From Halanaerobium praevalens DSM 2228 (lineage in GTDB: Bacteria > Bacillota > Halanaerobiia > Halanaerobiales > Halanaerobiaceae): a stretch of DNA of 64,000 bases. A program made the position numbers and the translations under genes. Below, one piece after another: positions 52,745-62,547 of the stretch. Within the stretch, counting starts at the first letter, position 1, and every line of letters starts with the position of its first letter. The stretch spans positions 930,001 through 994,000 of the forward strand of contig NC_017455.1 of NCBI RefSeq assembly GCF_000165465.1, given 5' to 3'. Below the pieces are notes generated by a model. The model saw only the letters and a list, made by a program, of their open reading frames with translations. It did not search any database and was not told the origin of the DNA.

Positions 52745-53811
52745 TGAAAAAAAGAATTGATAAATTAAGAAAAAATTTAATTGAAAAAGATATAGAGGCC
52801 TTTTTAGTAACTAAAAGAGAAAATGTACGTTATTTAAGTAATTTTACAGGCACAGCAGGTAAATTATTAATAACTAAAAAAGATAATATTTTCATTACTG
52901 ATTTTCGTTATTTAGATCAGGCTGCAGAACAAACAGAAGGATGTGTAATTGAAGAAATAAGCAGTGACTTTGTTAAGGGATTTGCTGAACTTTTAAAAAG
53001 AAAAAATATTAAAAATTTAAGTTTTGAAAGTGAAGATTTAAACTTTAAAATGTATCAAAAATTAAAAGATAATTTAGACTTAGATTCATTTATGCCTTTA
53101 GAATCTCTGGTAGAAAATTTAAGATTAATTAAAGATCAGAGTGAAATTGAAAAAATTAAAAAAGCAGTAGAAATAGCAGATCAAGGTTTTGATTTCTTAA
53201 TTGATTTTATTGAACCTGGTAAAACAGAAAAAGAAGTCGCTTTAGAACTAGAATTTTTTATGAAAAGAAAAGGTGGAGAAGCTAATGCTTTTGATTTTAT
53301 AGTAGCCTCTGGCAAAAGAGGAGCTTTACCACATGGAGTGGCCTCAGATAAAAAAATAGAAACTGGAGATTTAGTTACAATTGATTTTGGTACTGTTTAT
53401 CAGGGATATCATTCTGATATGACCAGAACAATTGCAGTAGGAGAACCAGAAGCAAAATTAAAAAATATTTATGAGCTTGTTTTAAGTGCTCAGCAAAAAG
53501 TGATTAGAGAAATTAAAGCAGGTATGAGTTGTTTTGAAGCAGATAAAATAGCGAGAGATTTTATTGCAGAAGCAGGCTATAAAGAAAACTTTGGCCATGG
53601 TTTAGGACATGGACTTGGACTTGAAATTCATGAAGGGCCTAGACTTTCTTATAGCTCAGATTCTCAATTGAAAGCAGGAATGGTTGTTACAGATGAGCCT
53701 GGAATTTATGTTTCTGGTTTAGGTGGAGTTAGAATTGAAGATGATTTGGTAATTACTGAAAATGGTTGTCAAGTTTTAAATTCAGCTCCTAAAGAATTGA
53801 TTATTTTATAA
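52744..53811 (+). CDS. M24 Xaa-Pro aminopeptidase-like protein
   Basis: 355 residues. A creatinase N-terminal domain (about 1-125) is followed by the M24 catalytic domain with metal ligands in TIDFGTVYQGYHSDMTRTI, FGHGLGHGLGLEIHEGP, VTDEPGIYVSGLGGVRIED. Probably releases N-terminal residues before proline. The aroQ-pepP-efp order is conserved in Firmicutes (yqhS-yqhT-efp), and EF-P helps translate proline-rich proteins, so the association may be functional. Confidence 0.93.
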   Translation: MKKRIDKLRKNLIEKDIEAFLVTKRENVRYLSNFTGTAGKLLITKKDNIFITDFRYLDQAAEQTEGCVIEEISSDFVKGFAELLKRKNIKNLSFESEDLNFKMYQKLKDNLDLDSFMPLESLVENLRLIKDQSEIEKIKKAVEIADQGFDFLIDFIEPGKTEKEVALELEFFMKRKGGEANAFDFIVASGKRGALPHGVASDKKIETGDLVTIDFGTVYQGYHSDMTRTIAVGEPEAKLKNIYELVLSAQQKVIREIKAGMSCFEADKIARDFIAEAGYKENFGHGLGHGLGLEIHEGPRLSYSSDSQLKAGMVVTDEPGIYVSGLGGVRIEDDLVITENGCQVLNSAPKELIIL

Positions 53812-53873
53812 ATTAAAATCCAGACTATACTTTGCTGACAAACTTTAAATCAAATTTAGTTAGAGTTTATAAT

Positions 53874-53902
53874 TTGTTTAAAAAGATAATTTCTGCTATA
53901 AT
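53874..53902 (+). promoter_or_regulatory. Sigma-A-type promoter of efp
   Basis: TTGTTT (53874-53879), a 17-base spacer and TATAAT (53897-53902), about 35 bases before the efp start. Confidence 0.75.
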
Positions 53903-53937
53903 TGAACTGCAGCAAAAAATAGTGGAGGTGGCCGTAA

Positions 53938-54501
53938 ATGATTTCAACAAATGATTTTAATACAGGTTTAACAATAGAGCTAGAAGGGGAAGTATATCAA
54001 GTTATAGAATTTCAGCATTCTAAATCTGGCAGAGGTAGTGCTTTTGTTAGAACAAAATTGCGTAATGTTGAAGAAGGATATACAATTAATAAAACTTTTA
54101 AGGCAGGAGAAAAAGTAGAAACTGCTCATGTAGAAAAAAAGAAAATGCAGTATCTATATTGGGATGGTAGTGATTATATTTTTATGGATAATGATACATA
54201 TGAACAATTTAGCTTAAGTGAAGAACAACTTGGAGATAAGGTTAAGTATTTAAAAGAAAATATGGAACTTGATATATCTGTTTATCAAGGTAAACCGATT
54301 GATATAGATTTACCTACCTTTGTTAAATTAAAAGTAGAAAGTACTCCTCCTAATGTTAGAGGTAATACAGTTTCGGGAGGTAATAAGCCAGCTACAATGG
54401 AAACTGGCTTGGTAACTCAAGTGCCTTTATTTATTGAAGAAGGGGATATACTTAAAATAGATAGTAGAACTAATGAATATGTAGAAAGAGCTAATAAATA
54501 A
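53938..54501 (+). CDS. efp: Translation elongation factor P
   Basis: 187 residues with three beta-barrel domains. It rescues ribosomes stalled at polyproline. The modification loop reads [18 protein letters not shown]; the residue at the tip is Ser-Gly rather than the more usual Lys-Pro-Gly, so modification may differ. [18 protein letters not shown] is the typical domain II/III junction. The start follows GTGGAGGTG. Confidence 0.96.
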   Translation: MISTNDFNTGLTIELEGEVYQVIEFQHSKSGRGSAFVRTKLRNVEEGYTINKTFKAGEKVETAHVEKKKMQYLYWDGSDYIFMDNDTYEQFSLSEEQLGDKVKYLKENMELDISVYQGKPIDIDLPTFVKLKVESTPPNVRGNTVSGGNKPATMETGLVTQVPLFIEEGDILKIDSRTNEYVERANK

Positions 54502-54528
54502 ACTTTAGTACTAGAGGAGGATCTTTAG

Positions 54529-55656
54529 ATGAATTATTTAATCATTGGAGCAGGTGCAGCAGGAGCTTCTGCTGCCAAATCAATTTTAAAAAATAGCAAA
54601 GAAAATGATCAAATAAAAATTTTTACAGACGAAAATTATCCTTTTTATTATCGTCCTCGTCTAATAGAATGTTTGTCAGGTGAAGTTGCAATTGAGGATA
54701 TTATTATTAATGATCAAGAGTGGTTTGCAGAAAATGGAATTGAACTTCATTTAGATGAAAAAATTATAGATGTTAATCTTGAAGCTAAAGAAATAAAAAG
54801 TAAAAAAGATACTTATAAATATGACAAATTATTACTGGCAAGTGGATCTCATTGTTTTGTCCCACCATTTTCAGGTTTAGATTTAGAAAATATTTTTACT
54901 TTAAGAACTGCAGCAGATCTTAAGGAAATTAATAAAGCAGCAGCAAAAGCCAAAAAGGCAGTTGTTGTTGGAGGTGGACTTTTGGGCTTAGAAATCGCCT
55001 ATAACTTTGCTAAAGCTGGTTTAGATACAACGGTTTTAGAAGTAGCACCTTATCTATTGCCAATGCAGTTAGATAAAAAGGGTGGAGATCTTTTAGAAAA
55101 GAAATTGGAGAAAAACCAAGTTAAAGTAATTACTGATGCAAAGACTAAAGGTTTTGCTGGTGATAAAAAAGTTGAAAAAGTAATTCTTGAAGATCAAAAA
55201 ATAGAAGCAGATATTGTTTTGATTTCAACTGGAATTCGCTGTAATACTTCTTTAGCAGATGATATTGATATTGAACAGAATAAAGGAGTAATAGTTAACA
55301 ATAAAATGCAGACTTCAGTTCCAGATGTTTTTGCTGCTGGAGATATAGCAGAATTTAAGGGAGAAGTTTATGGGATTTGGCCTCCTTCTTTAAAACAGGG
55401 TCAAGTTGCTGGTAAAGTAATGAGTGGAGAAAAAGCAGAGTTTGAAGCACATGTTTCTTCACATAAGCTAAAAGTTGCTGGTATTGATGTTATTTCTTTA
55501 GGAGAATTAAACAAAGATAATGAATATGAAGAAGAAATTTTAGCTGATGATGATAATTATATTAAAGTTATAAAAAACAATGGTAAAAAGATTGGAGCTA
55601 TAATAGTTGGCCAATATTCTAACAAAAATAAGATTATGGCTGAAGTCAAAAAATAA
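54529..55656 (+). CDS. NAD(P)/FAD-dependent oxidoreductase (NADH oxidase/rubredoxin reductase-like)
   Basis: 375 residues of the Pyr_redox_2 fold. FAD loop LIIGAGAAGASAAKSI, NAD loop AVVVGGGLLGLEIAYNFAKA and the second FAD motif VFAAGDIAEF are clear. No redox-active cysteine pair of disulfide reductases is visible, so rubredoxin reductase, nitrite reductase-like or oxygen-scavenging NADH oxidase roles are more likely. It sits between efp and asp23, not a standard neighbour there. Confidence 0.85.
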   Translation: MNYLIIGAGAAGASAAKSILKNSKENDQIKIFTDENYPFYYRPRLIECLSGEVAIEDIIINDQEWFAENGIELHLDEKIIDVNLEAKEIKSKKDTYKYDKLLLASGSHCFVPPFSGLDLENIFTLRTAADLKEINKAAAKAKKAVVVGGGLLGLEIAYNFAKAGLDTTVLEVAPYLLPMQLDKKGGDLLEKKLEKNQVKVITDAKTKGFAGDKKVEKVILEDQKIEADIVLISTGIRCNTSLADDIDIEQNKGVIVNNKMQTSVPDVFAAGDIAEFKGEVYGIWPPSLKQGQVAGKVMSGEKAEFEAHVSSHKLKVAGIDVISLGELNKDNEYEEEILADDDNYIKVIKNNGKKIGAIIVGQYSNKNKIMAEVKK

Positions 55657-55684
55657 ATTTTATTAATTGAAGGAGGGTTTAATA

Positions 55685-56128
55685 ATGGAAAAAGATAAGA
55701 TTAAAGATGTTGAAGCTGAGGCAGTAGAAACAGAAGAAGTTGATGAAGGAAGTATTCAAATTGCTGATGAGGTAGTAGGAATTATAACTGGTTTAGCTGC
55801 TACTGAAATTGATGGTGTAGCAGGTATGAGTGGTGGCCTTGCTGGTGGAATTGCTGATATGCTAGGTCGAAAAAGTTTAAGTAAAGGTGTTAAGGTTCAG
55901 GTTGAAGATCAAACTGCTTCAGTTGATGTTTATGTTATTATAGATTATGGTAATTCTATTCCTGATGTAGCATGGAAAATACAAGATAATGTTAAAGAGG
56001 CAATAGAAGGAATGACAGGTTTAGATGTTAAAGCGGTTAATGTTCATGTGCAGGGAGTTAATTTCCCCGAAAATGACCAAAAGCAAGCTGAAAAAAAAGA
56101 ATTAGAGGAAGTAGAAGCAGATAAATAA
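55685..56128 (+). CDS. Asp23/Gls24-family envelope stress protein (YqhY-like)
   Basis: 147 residues, acidic at both ends. The Asp23 core includes GSIQIADEVVGIITGLAATE, EIDGVAGMSGGLAGGI and VDVYVIIDYGNSIPDVAWKI. In Bacillus YqhY is linked to lipid synthesis and precedes nusB, as here. The AmaP gene next to it encodes its membrane anchor. ATG 55685 follows GGAGGG; a TTG at 55667 precedes that site. Confidence 0.93.
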   Translation: MEKDKIKDVEAEAVETEEVDEGSIQIADEVVGIITGLAATEIDGVAGMSGGLAGGIADMLGRKSLSKGVKVQVEDQTASVDVYVIIDYGNSIPDVAWKIQDNVKEAIEGMTGLDVKAVNVHVQGVNFPENDQKQAEKKELEEVEADK

Positions 56129-56159
56129 TATTTTTCTATAACTGATTGGAGGTTAAACT

Positions 56160-56699
56160 ATGAAAATTATCCGCAATATAGTTTCTTTTATTAGTGCTTT
56201 AATTCTTATTGTTTTAACTATAGTTTTTTCTCTTTATAGTTTTGGGCTTTTATCAGCCAATTTTATTCCTAATTTAATTTTAAGAAGTTATAATAATTGG
56301 CAGTTAGGAGCTGTTTATTTATTATTGTTACTGGGGGCGCTTTTTGTTATTTATCCTTATTTTACTGATGAAAAGTTTAAATCAACTCATTTATTAAGTT
56401 CTGAATCAGGTGATATAACAATTACAGTTTCTGCTCTTTCTAATTTAATTAAAGATAGGGTTAAAACAAAAGAAAAATTTAATGATATAAAAATTAAATT
56501 AAAAGAACAAGAAGCAGGATTAAAAATTACTTTAAATGGTAAATTGACTGTACCAGGTGATATAACTTCTATCAGTGAAAATATACAGCGTGATTTAAAA
56601 AAATATATAGAAGATACAACTGGCATTCAAGTAAGTAAAATTCAGATTAGAATTGATGCTGTCAAAAAAGATGATAAACTGCCCGAAAAGGTAGAATGA
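56160..56699 (+). CDS. amaP: AmaP, membrane anchor for Asp23
   Basis: 179 residues with two membrane segments (about 8-28 and 50-68) and a cytoplasmic Asp23-like domain (DITITVSALSNLIKDRVKTK). AmaP tethers Asp23 at the membrane in Staphylococcus. TTGGAGG precedes the ATG; the order asp23-amaP-DUF2273 is conserved. Confidence 0.87.
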   Translation: MKIIRNIVSFISALILIVLTIVFSLYSFGLLSANFIPNLILRSYNNWQLGAVYLLLLLGALFVIYPYFTDEKFKSTHLLSSESGDITITVSALSNLIKDRVKTKEKFNDIKIKLKEQEAGLKITLNGKLTVPGDITSISENIQRDLKKYIEDTTGIQVSKIQIRIDAVKKDDKLPEKVE

Positions 56700-56711
56700 G
56701 GTGGGCTATAA

Positions 56712-56948
56712 ATGGATAAGCAGAAATTAAAAGCAGACTTAATTCAATTTATATATTTAAATCTCAAAAAAATATTTGGGGCAGTTATTGGCTTAATTAT
56801 TGGGATTTTGATTTTAGTAATTGGTTTTTTTAAAACTTTAGTTATTTGCTTAACTACTTTAGTAGGTTATTATTTAGGAGCACGCTGGCGTTTTGAAGAG
56901 GACATAAAAGACTTTATATTAAAAGTTATTCCTGAAAAATTTAAATAG
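56712..56948 (+). CDS. DUF2273 small membrane protein
   Basis: 78 residues with one or two closely spaced membrane segments (IFGAVIGLIIGILILVIGFF and TLVICLTTLVGYYLGARW). It commonly lies between amaP and nusB in Firmicutes. Function unknown, probably a partner of the Asp23/AmaP complex. Confidence 0.85.
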   Translation: MDKQKLKADLIQFIYLNLKKIFGAVIGLIIGILILVIGFFKTLVICLTTLVGYYLGARWRFEEDIKDFILKVIPEKFK

Positions 56949-56972
56949 AGCTAGGAAAGAGGTATTTTCTTT

Positions 56973-57374
56973 ATGCAAAATGTTTCGAGACATAAACAAA
57001 GAATCTGGGCTTTGCAGATTCTTTATGGATTAGATATTAGAAAAAAGCTTGCTTTGGAGCATTCCAAAAAAAGTTATGAAAATTTTATGGCTGAAAAAGG
57101 AGTTTTAAGTGAAGATTTATATGTGGCAGAAATTTTAGAAGGCATAATACTGGAATTAGAACTGTTAGATGCCCAAATTGATCAATATGCAATTAATTGG
57201 GATATTGAAAGGATGCCTGCAATTGATAGAAATATTTTGAGAATTGCTGCTTATGAAATCCAGCACGATATTCCTGCTAAAGTAGCTATAAATGAAGCTG
57301 TGAAAATAGCAAAAAAATATGCTGATGATAGTTCACCTTCATTTATTAATGGAATATTATCTAAATTCGCTTAA
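56973..57374 (+). CDS. nusB: Transcription antitermination factor NusB
   Basis: 133 residues. It binds BoxA RNA with NusE/S10 during rRNA antitermination. The family signature is [17 protein letters not shown] followed by [17 protein letters not shown] and [11 protein letters not shown] terminator follows. Confidence 0.95.
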   Translation: MQNVSRHKQRIWALQILYGLDIRKKLALEHSKKSYENFMAEKGVLSEDLYVAEILEGIILELELLDAQIDQYAINWDIERMPAIDRNILRIAAYEIQHDIPAKVAINEAVKIAKKYADDSSPSFINGILSKFA

Positions 57375-57400
57375 AAAGAGGGCTTCTTGCTCTCTTTTTT
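57373..57400 (+). terminator. Terminator after nusB
   Basis: AAAAAGAG pairs with CTCTTTTT around an 11-base loop, followed by a T-run. Confidence 0.8.
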
Positions 57401-57474
57401 TGTGCTTTGATTAGTTTAATTAGTTATAAATTTGAAATAAAAAAGTTAATTTAAAAAATAATGGAGGTCTAATA

Positions 57475-58677
57475 ATGAAATATTCAGCAAGAATTGAAAA
57501 AATTGAAGAATCCAAAACAATTGCTGTTAGTACAGAAGCTAATCGTTTAACTGCTGCTGGAGAAGATGTAGTAAGTTTTGGAGCAGGAGAACCAGATTTT
57601 CCTACTCCAGCTCCAATTAAAAAAGCAGCAGTTGAAGCTATGGAAAAAGGTTATACAGGTTATACTTCTGCTTCTGGTTTACCTGAATTAAAAAAAGCAG
57701 TAACTAATAAATTTGCTGCTGATTATAAGATTAAATATTCTACAGAAGAAGTATTTGTTGGTAATGGTGGTAAACAGGTTCTTTTTAATGGCTTATCTGC
57801 TATTTTAGAAGCTGGAGATGAGGTTTTAATACCTAAACCATATTGGGTTTCTTATCCTGAATTAGTAAAGCTAGCTGGAGGGACTCCTGTTTTGATAGAA
57901 ACTAAGGCTGCAGATCGATATAAATTAAAAGCAGCTGAACTTAAAGAAAATATAACTGAAAAGACAAAGGCAATTATTCTTAATTCTCCTTCAAATCCAG
58001 ATGGACATTTTTATTCCAATTCTGAGTTAGAAAAACTAGTTTCAGTCTTAATTAAACACGATATCTTTGTGATTAGTGATGAAATTTATGATAAACTTCT
58101 TTATGATAAACAAGAATTTAAATCAATGGTCCAGCTTTTTCCAGATTTGAAAGCAAGAATTTTAGTTGTTAATGGAATGTCTAAATCATATGCTATGACT
58201 GGTTGGAGAGTAGGTTTTGGTTTTGCAAATGAAGACTGGATTAAAGCAATGACAAAAATTCAAAGTCATACAACATCAAATGTCAATACAATTGCTCAAT
58301 ATGCAAGTGCTAAGGCCTTAGAAAATAATGAGCTAGAAAAAATTATTGAAAAACGAAAATCAATTTATCAAAAAAGAAGAGATTTAACTGCTTCATTATT
58401 AGCAGAAATTGAAGCAATTGATACTTTAAAACCCGCTGGAGCTTTCTATTTCTTTATTGATATTTCTAAGTTGATTGGTAAAAAAATTAAGGGAGAGCAG
58501 ATTCAGGGTTCACTTTCTTTTTCAGATTTACTTTTAAAAGAAGATAAAGTTGCCGTAGTACCAGGAATAGCTTTTGGAATGGATAATTTTATTCGGATTT
58601 CTTTTGCTTTAGGGGAAGAGAGAATAAAAACGGGAATTAAAAGAATAGCTGATTTTATAGCAAGACTTGAGTCTTAA
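57475..58677 (+). CDS. Aspartate aminotransferase-like class I aminotransferase
   Basis: 400 residues. PLP motifs are VSFGAGEPDFPTPAPI, LNSPSNPDGHFYS (the Asn-Pro loop, with Asp in place of the usual Thr), VISDEIYDKLLYD and SKSYAMTGWRVGFGF with the Schiff-base Lys. Length and order fit the AspC/aspB subgroup. AATGGAGGT precedes the ATG. It starts after the nusB terminator, so it has its own promoter. Confidence 0.93.
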   Translation: MKYSARIEKIEESKTIAVSTEANRLTAAGEDVVSFGAGEPDFPTPAPIKKAAVEAMEKGYTGYTSASGLPELKKAVTNKFAADYKIKYSTEEVFVGNGGKQVLFNGLSAILEAGDEVLIPKPYWVSYPELVKLAGGTPVLIETKAADRYKLKAAELKENITEKTKAIILNSPSNPDGHFYSNSELEKLVSVLIKHDIFVISDEIYDKLLYDKQEFKSMVQLFPDLKARILVVNGMSKSYAMTGWRVGFGFANEDWIKAMTKIQSHTTSNVNTIAQYASAKALENNELEKIIEKRKSIYQKRRDLTASLLAEIEAIDTLKPAGAFYFFIDISKLIGKKIKGEQIQGSLSFSDLLLKEDKVAVVPGIAFGMDNFIRISFALGEERIKTGIKRIADFIARLES

Positions 58678-58762
58678 AAATAGATTAATATAAATTAAGT
58701 TAGTTTAATAAATAAAAATTTAAAGCAAAAGTAAGTTAGTTTTAGATTTCAGGAGGTAAATT

Positions 58763-59593
58763 ATGTATGAAATATTAGCAAAAGAAGTTTTAGCACCAAC
58801 TATAAAAAAATTAAAGGTTAAAGCACCTTTAATTGCAAAAAAAACTAAGGCTGGTAATTTTATTATCTTAAGAGTAGACGAAAAGGGAGAAAGAATCCCT
58901 TTGACTGTAGCTGATTATGAAAGAAAGACAGGTATTATTACTATTATCTTTCAAGAAGTTGGCTATTCAACTAAATTATTAGGTAGAATGGAGCCAGGTG
59001 ATAAAATTCAAGATATAGTGGGCCCTTTAGGTCATCATATTGATTTAGAAGGTTATCAAAAAGTAGTGCTTTTAGGTGGTGGCTCAGGTACTGCTCTTTT
59101 ATATCCTAAAGTTAGGGCTTTTTATGAGCAGGGAGCAGAAGTTATTAGTATTACTGGAGCCAGAACTAAAAACCTAGTTATTTTAGAAGAGGAATTAGAA
59201 AGTTTTAGTGATCGTGTATTTATAGCAACTGATGATGGTAGTTATGGACACAAAGGATATGTAACTGATATTTTAAAAGACTTATTAATTCAAGAAAAAG
59301 ATATTGATTTAGTAGTTGCAATTGGACCTGTACCGATGATGAAAGCAGTTTCAGATCTGACTGCAGAATATGAAATTGAAACTATTGTTAGCTTAAATAC
59401 AATTATGGTTGATGGAACGGGTATGTGTGGAGCTTGTAGAGTAACTGTTGGCGGAGAAAGAAAATTCACTTGTGTAGATGGTCCAGCTTTTGATGCTCAT
59501 CAAGTTGATTTTGAAGAATTAATAAATAGACTTAATTTTTATCAGAATGAAGAAAATTTAGTTCATTCGCAAGCAGTCGAGGAGGATAATTAA
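58763..59593 (+). CDS. NfnA-like ferredoxin:NADP oxidoreductase small subunit
   Basis: 276 residues. FAD domain (about 1-95), NAD-binding domain (VVLLGGGSGTALLYPKVRA), and a C-terminal 2Fe-2S cysteine set in GMCGACRVTV and FTCVDG. The next gene encodes the NfnB/GltD-like large subunit. Together they form the electron-bifurcating NADH-dependent ferredoxin:NADP oxidoreductase used by anaerobes to make NADPH. The stop and next start are adjacent. Confidence 0.92.
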   Translation: MYEILAKEVLAPTIKKLKVKAPLIAKKTKAGNFIILRVDEKGERIPLTVADYERKTGIITIIFQEVGYSTKLLGRMEPGDKIQDIVGPLGHHIDLEGYQKVVLLGGGSGTALLYPKVRAFYEQGAEVISITGARTKNLVILEEELESFSDRVFIATDDGSYGHKGYVTDILKDLLIQEKDIDLVVAIGPVPMMKAVSDLTAEYEIETIVSLNTIMVDGTGMCGACRVTVGGERKFTCVDGPAFDAHQVDFEELINRLNFYQNEENLVHSQAVEEDN

Positions 59594-61008
59594 TGTCATT
59601 GCAAAAAAAGAAAACGCCAATGAAGGAACAAAAAGCAGAAAAAAGAATTAGAAATTTTGATGAAGTTCCCTTTGGTTATACAAAAGAAGAAGCACTTGTA
59701 GAAGCAGACAGATGTTTGCAGTGTAAACACAAACCATGTGTTGAAGGTTGTCCAGTTGGAGTTCCGATTCCTCAATTTATTCAGGCTTTAAAAAATGGTA
59801 ATCCAGAAGAAGCAAATCAAATAATTAAAAGCAAAAATAATTTGCCTGCTATCTGTGGTCGAGTGTGTCCCCAAGAAGAACAATGTGAAGCTAAATGTGT
59901 AATGGGAATTAAAAATGAAGCAGTTGCTATTGGTCGTTTAGAACGTTATGTAGCTGATTATAATTTAGAAAAAGAAACAGCAGAGTCCTCTAAAAGTGAA
60001 TTAGAAAAATTAAAAATTGCGGAATTGACCGATAAAAAGGTTGCTGTTATTGGTTCAGGACCTGCTAGTTTGGCTGCAGCAGCTGATTTGGCCAAATCTG
60101 GACTTAAAGTTACTATTTTTGAAGCTCTGCATAAAACAGGTGGAGTTTTAAGATATGGAATTCCCGAATTTAGATTACCTAAAACTATAGTTGAACAAGA
60201 AGTTGAATCAATTAAGAAACTAGGTGTAGAAATTAAATTAAATGTAGTAGTTGGTAAATCTATTACTATTGAAGAACTTTTTGAACAAAATTATAAATCA
60301 ATATTTATTGGTGTAGGAGCTGGTTTACCTAGATTTTTAAATATTCCAGGAGAAAATTTAAATGGAGTTTATTCAGCTAATGAATTTTTAACTAGAGTTA
60401 ATTTAATGAAAGCTTTTAAATATCCTGAATATAAAACACCTGTTGCAGTTGGAAATAAGGTTGCAATTGTTGGAGCTGGAAATGTAGCAATGGATGCAGC
60501 AAGAACTGCTAAAAGATTAGGAGCTGAAGATGTTTATGTAGTTTATCGCCGTTCAGAAGAGCAGATGCCTGCTCGCAGTGAAGAAATACACCATGCTCAA
60601 GAAGAAGGTATTGAATTTAAATTATTAAATAATCCGATTGCAATTAAGGGTGAAAAGGGAAAAGTAAAAGCAATGGAATGTCAAAAGATGGAGCTGGGAG
60701 AAAAAGATAATTCTGGTAGAAGAAGACCACTTCCGATTAAAAATTCAAATTGGGATTTAGAACTTGATACAGTAATTATTGCTATTGGTCAAAATCCTAA
60801 TCCACTTTTAACTGCTAATACTAAGGATTTAGAGACTAAAAGCTGGGGTGGAATTAAGGTGGATTCTGGCCAGAAAACTAGTCGTGAAGGTGTTTATGCA
60901 GGTGGAGACATAGTAACTGGTGGAGCAACAGTTATTCAGGCAATGGGTGCAGGTAAAAAAGCTGCCCAAAACATCAAAAATTATTTGCTTGAGAAATCTA
61001 AAAAATAA
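59593..61008 (+). CDS. NfnB/GltD-like large subunit (FAD and 4Fe-4S)
   Basis: 471 residues. N-terminal 4Fe-4S clusters (CLQCKHKPCVEGCPVG and CGRVCPQEEQCEAKC), then FAD and NADPH domains (VAVIGSGPASLAAAADLAKS, KVAIVGAGNVAMDAARTAKR). It matches NfnB or the small subunit of glutamate synthase; no gltB is near, and the NfnA-like gene before it makes NfnB the better call. Confidence 0.93.
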   Translation: MSLQKKKTPMKEQKAEKRIRNFDEVPFGYTKEEALVEADRCLQCKHKPCVEGCPVGVPIPQFIQALKNGNPEEANQIIKSKNNLPAICGRVCPQEEQCEAKCVMGIKNEAVAIGRLERYVADYNLEKETAESSKSELEKLKIAELTDKKVAVIGSGPASLAAAADLAKSGLKVTIFEALHKTGGVLRYGIPEFRLPKTIVEQEVESIKKLGVEIKLNVVVGKSITIEELFEQNYKSIFIGVGAGLPRFLNIPGENLNGVYSANEFLTRVNLMKAFKYPEYKTPVAVGNKVAIVGAGNVAMDAARTAKRLGAEDVYVVYRRSEEQMPARSEEIHHAQEEGIEFKLLNNPIAIKGEKGKVKAMECQKMELGEKDNSGRRRPLPIKNSNWDLELDTVIIAIGQNPNPLLTANTKDLETKSWGGIKVDSGQKTSREGVYAGGDIVTGGATVIQAMGAGKKAAQNIKNYLLEKSKK

Positions 61009-61023
61009 AGTAGTTGATTTTAT

Positions 61024-62283
61024 ATGGAAAATTTATATCAAGACAATTTATTTAGTGAAAAAGATAAAAAAATATATAGTGTGGCAGAAATAACAAAATA
61101 TCTAAAAAATTTAATAAAAGAAGATCCATTTTTAAATGATTTTTGGCTTAGTGGTGAGATTTCTAATTTTTATCATCACAGTTCTGGTCATATGTATTTA
61201 ACTCTTAAAGATAAAAATTCTCAATTAAAAACCGTAATGTTTAAAGGTGATAATTCCAAGCTTGACTTTGAACCAGAAGATGGAATGCAGGTTGAAGCTA
61301 AAGGTAATTTGGATATTTATAGCCAGCGAGGAGAATATCAATTTTATGCGCGTCAAATGAAAAAAGCTGGTAAAGGTAAATTATATGAAAAATATCAAAA
61401 ATTAAAATCAGAATTGGAAAAAGAAGGATTATTCGCTGTCTCTAAAAAACAAGAAATTCCTTTTTTAGCTAATAAAATTGGGATTGTCACTTCTCCAACT
61501 GGAGCAGCTGTGCGTGATATACTTTCAGTTATGAAAAGAAGAAGCAGTAATTTTTCTGTTTTAATAGTTCCAGCTCATGTCCAGGGTAAACTTGCTCAAG
61601 CAGAAATTAGTGCTGGAATTAGGTATTTAAATAGTAGAAATGATATCGATTTGATTATTGTCAGCCGTGGTGGAGGTTCAATTGAAGATTTGTGGCCTTT
61701 TAATGAAGAAAAAGTAGCAAGAGCAATTTATAATTCAAAACTGCCAGTAATTAGTGGAGTTGGCCATGAAACTGATTTTACTATTGCTGATTTTGTAGCT
61801 GATCTGCGGGCACCAACTCCTTCTGCTGCAGCTGAATTAGCAACTGCAAATAGAGAGGAAGTTTTAACTAGGCTTGATAATTTAACTAAAAGATTATTAA
61901 ATAGTAGTTTAACGAAAATTAAAGAATCTAAAAATAAATTAAATAGTATTGAAGCCAGAAAAATATTTTCAAGTCCAGCCGAATTATTTAGAGATTATGA
62001 ACAAGAATTAGATAATTTAGAAACTCAATTAGTGCATCAAATAGAAAAAAATTATCAAGACTGGGAAAATAAATATCAATTATTACATCAGAAATTAAAT
62101 AATTTAAGCCCTTTAAAAACTTTAGATCGAGGTTATACTATTTTACAAGATCAAACTAAAAAACCAATTAAATCAATTAAAGAAATTGAAATTGGGGATT
62201 TAGTTAAGGCCCGTTTAACTGATGGTTTAGCCGAAGTGGAAATCAAAGACTGTAGAAAAGTGGGTGACATTAATGGAAAATAA
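61024..62283 (+). CDS. xseA: Exodeoxyribonuclease VII large subunit
   Basis: 419 residues. N-terminal OB fold (FWLSGEISNFYHHSSGHMYL), then the catalytic core with IGIVTSPTGAAVRDIL, IIVSRGGGSIEDLWPFN and PVISGVGHETDFTIADFVAD. It degrades single-stranded DNA together with XseB, whose gene overlaps it by 11 bases. No strong ribosome site precedes the ATG. Confidence 0.96.
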   Translation: MENLYQDNLFSEKDKKIYSVAEITKYLKNLIKEDPFLNDFWLSGEISNFYHHSSGHMYLTLKDKNSQLKTVMFKGDNSKLDFEPEDGMQVEAKGNLDIYSQRGEYQFYARQMKKAGKGKLYEKYQKLKSELEKEGLFAVSKKQEIPFLANKIGIVTSPTGAAVRDILSVMKRRSSNFSVLIVPAHVQGKLAQAEISAGIRYLNSRNDIDLIIVSRGGGSIEDLWPFNEEKVARAIYNSKLPVISGVGHETDFTIADFVADLRAPTPSAAAELATANREEVLTRLDNLTKRLLNSSLTKIKESKNKLNSIEARKIFSSPAELFRDYEQELDNLETQLVHQIEKNYQDWENKYQLLHQKLNNLSPLKTLDRGYTILQDQTKKPIKSIKEIEIGDLVKARLTDGLAEVEIKDCRKVGDINGK

Positions 62284-62545
62284 AAAAGAATTTGAAAAGA
62301 AAATCAAAATTGAAGAATTAGATTTTGAGTCTGCCCTAGCAAAATTACAAAAAATTGTAGACGATTTAGAAGAAGGTGGGAATGATTTAGATAAAACTTT
62401 AGCAGAATTTAGTCAAGGAATGAAATTGCTTAAATTTTGCCACCAAAAATTAGATAAGGCAGAATCCAAAATAGAATTAATGTTAAAAGAAAATCAAGAA
62501 TTTACTAAAGAAGTAGCTTTTGAATCTGAGTTGGGAGAGGATTAA
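62273..62545 (+). CDS. xseB: Exodeoxyribonuclease VII small subunit
   Basis: 90 residues, mostly two helices. The motif FESALAKLQKIVDDLEEGGN with LDKTLAEFSQGMKLLKFC is the XseB signature. ATG 62273 lies 6 bases after GTGGGTG and inside the end of xseA; a GTG at 62264 overlaps that site. Confidence 0.95.
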   Translation: MENKKEFEKKIKIEELDFESALAKLQKIVDDLEEGGNDLDKTLAEFSQGMKLLKFCHQKLDKAESKIELMLKENQEFTKEVAFESELGED

Positions 62546-62547
62546 TT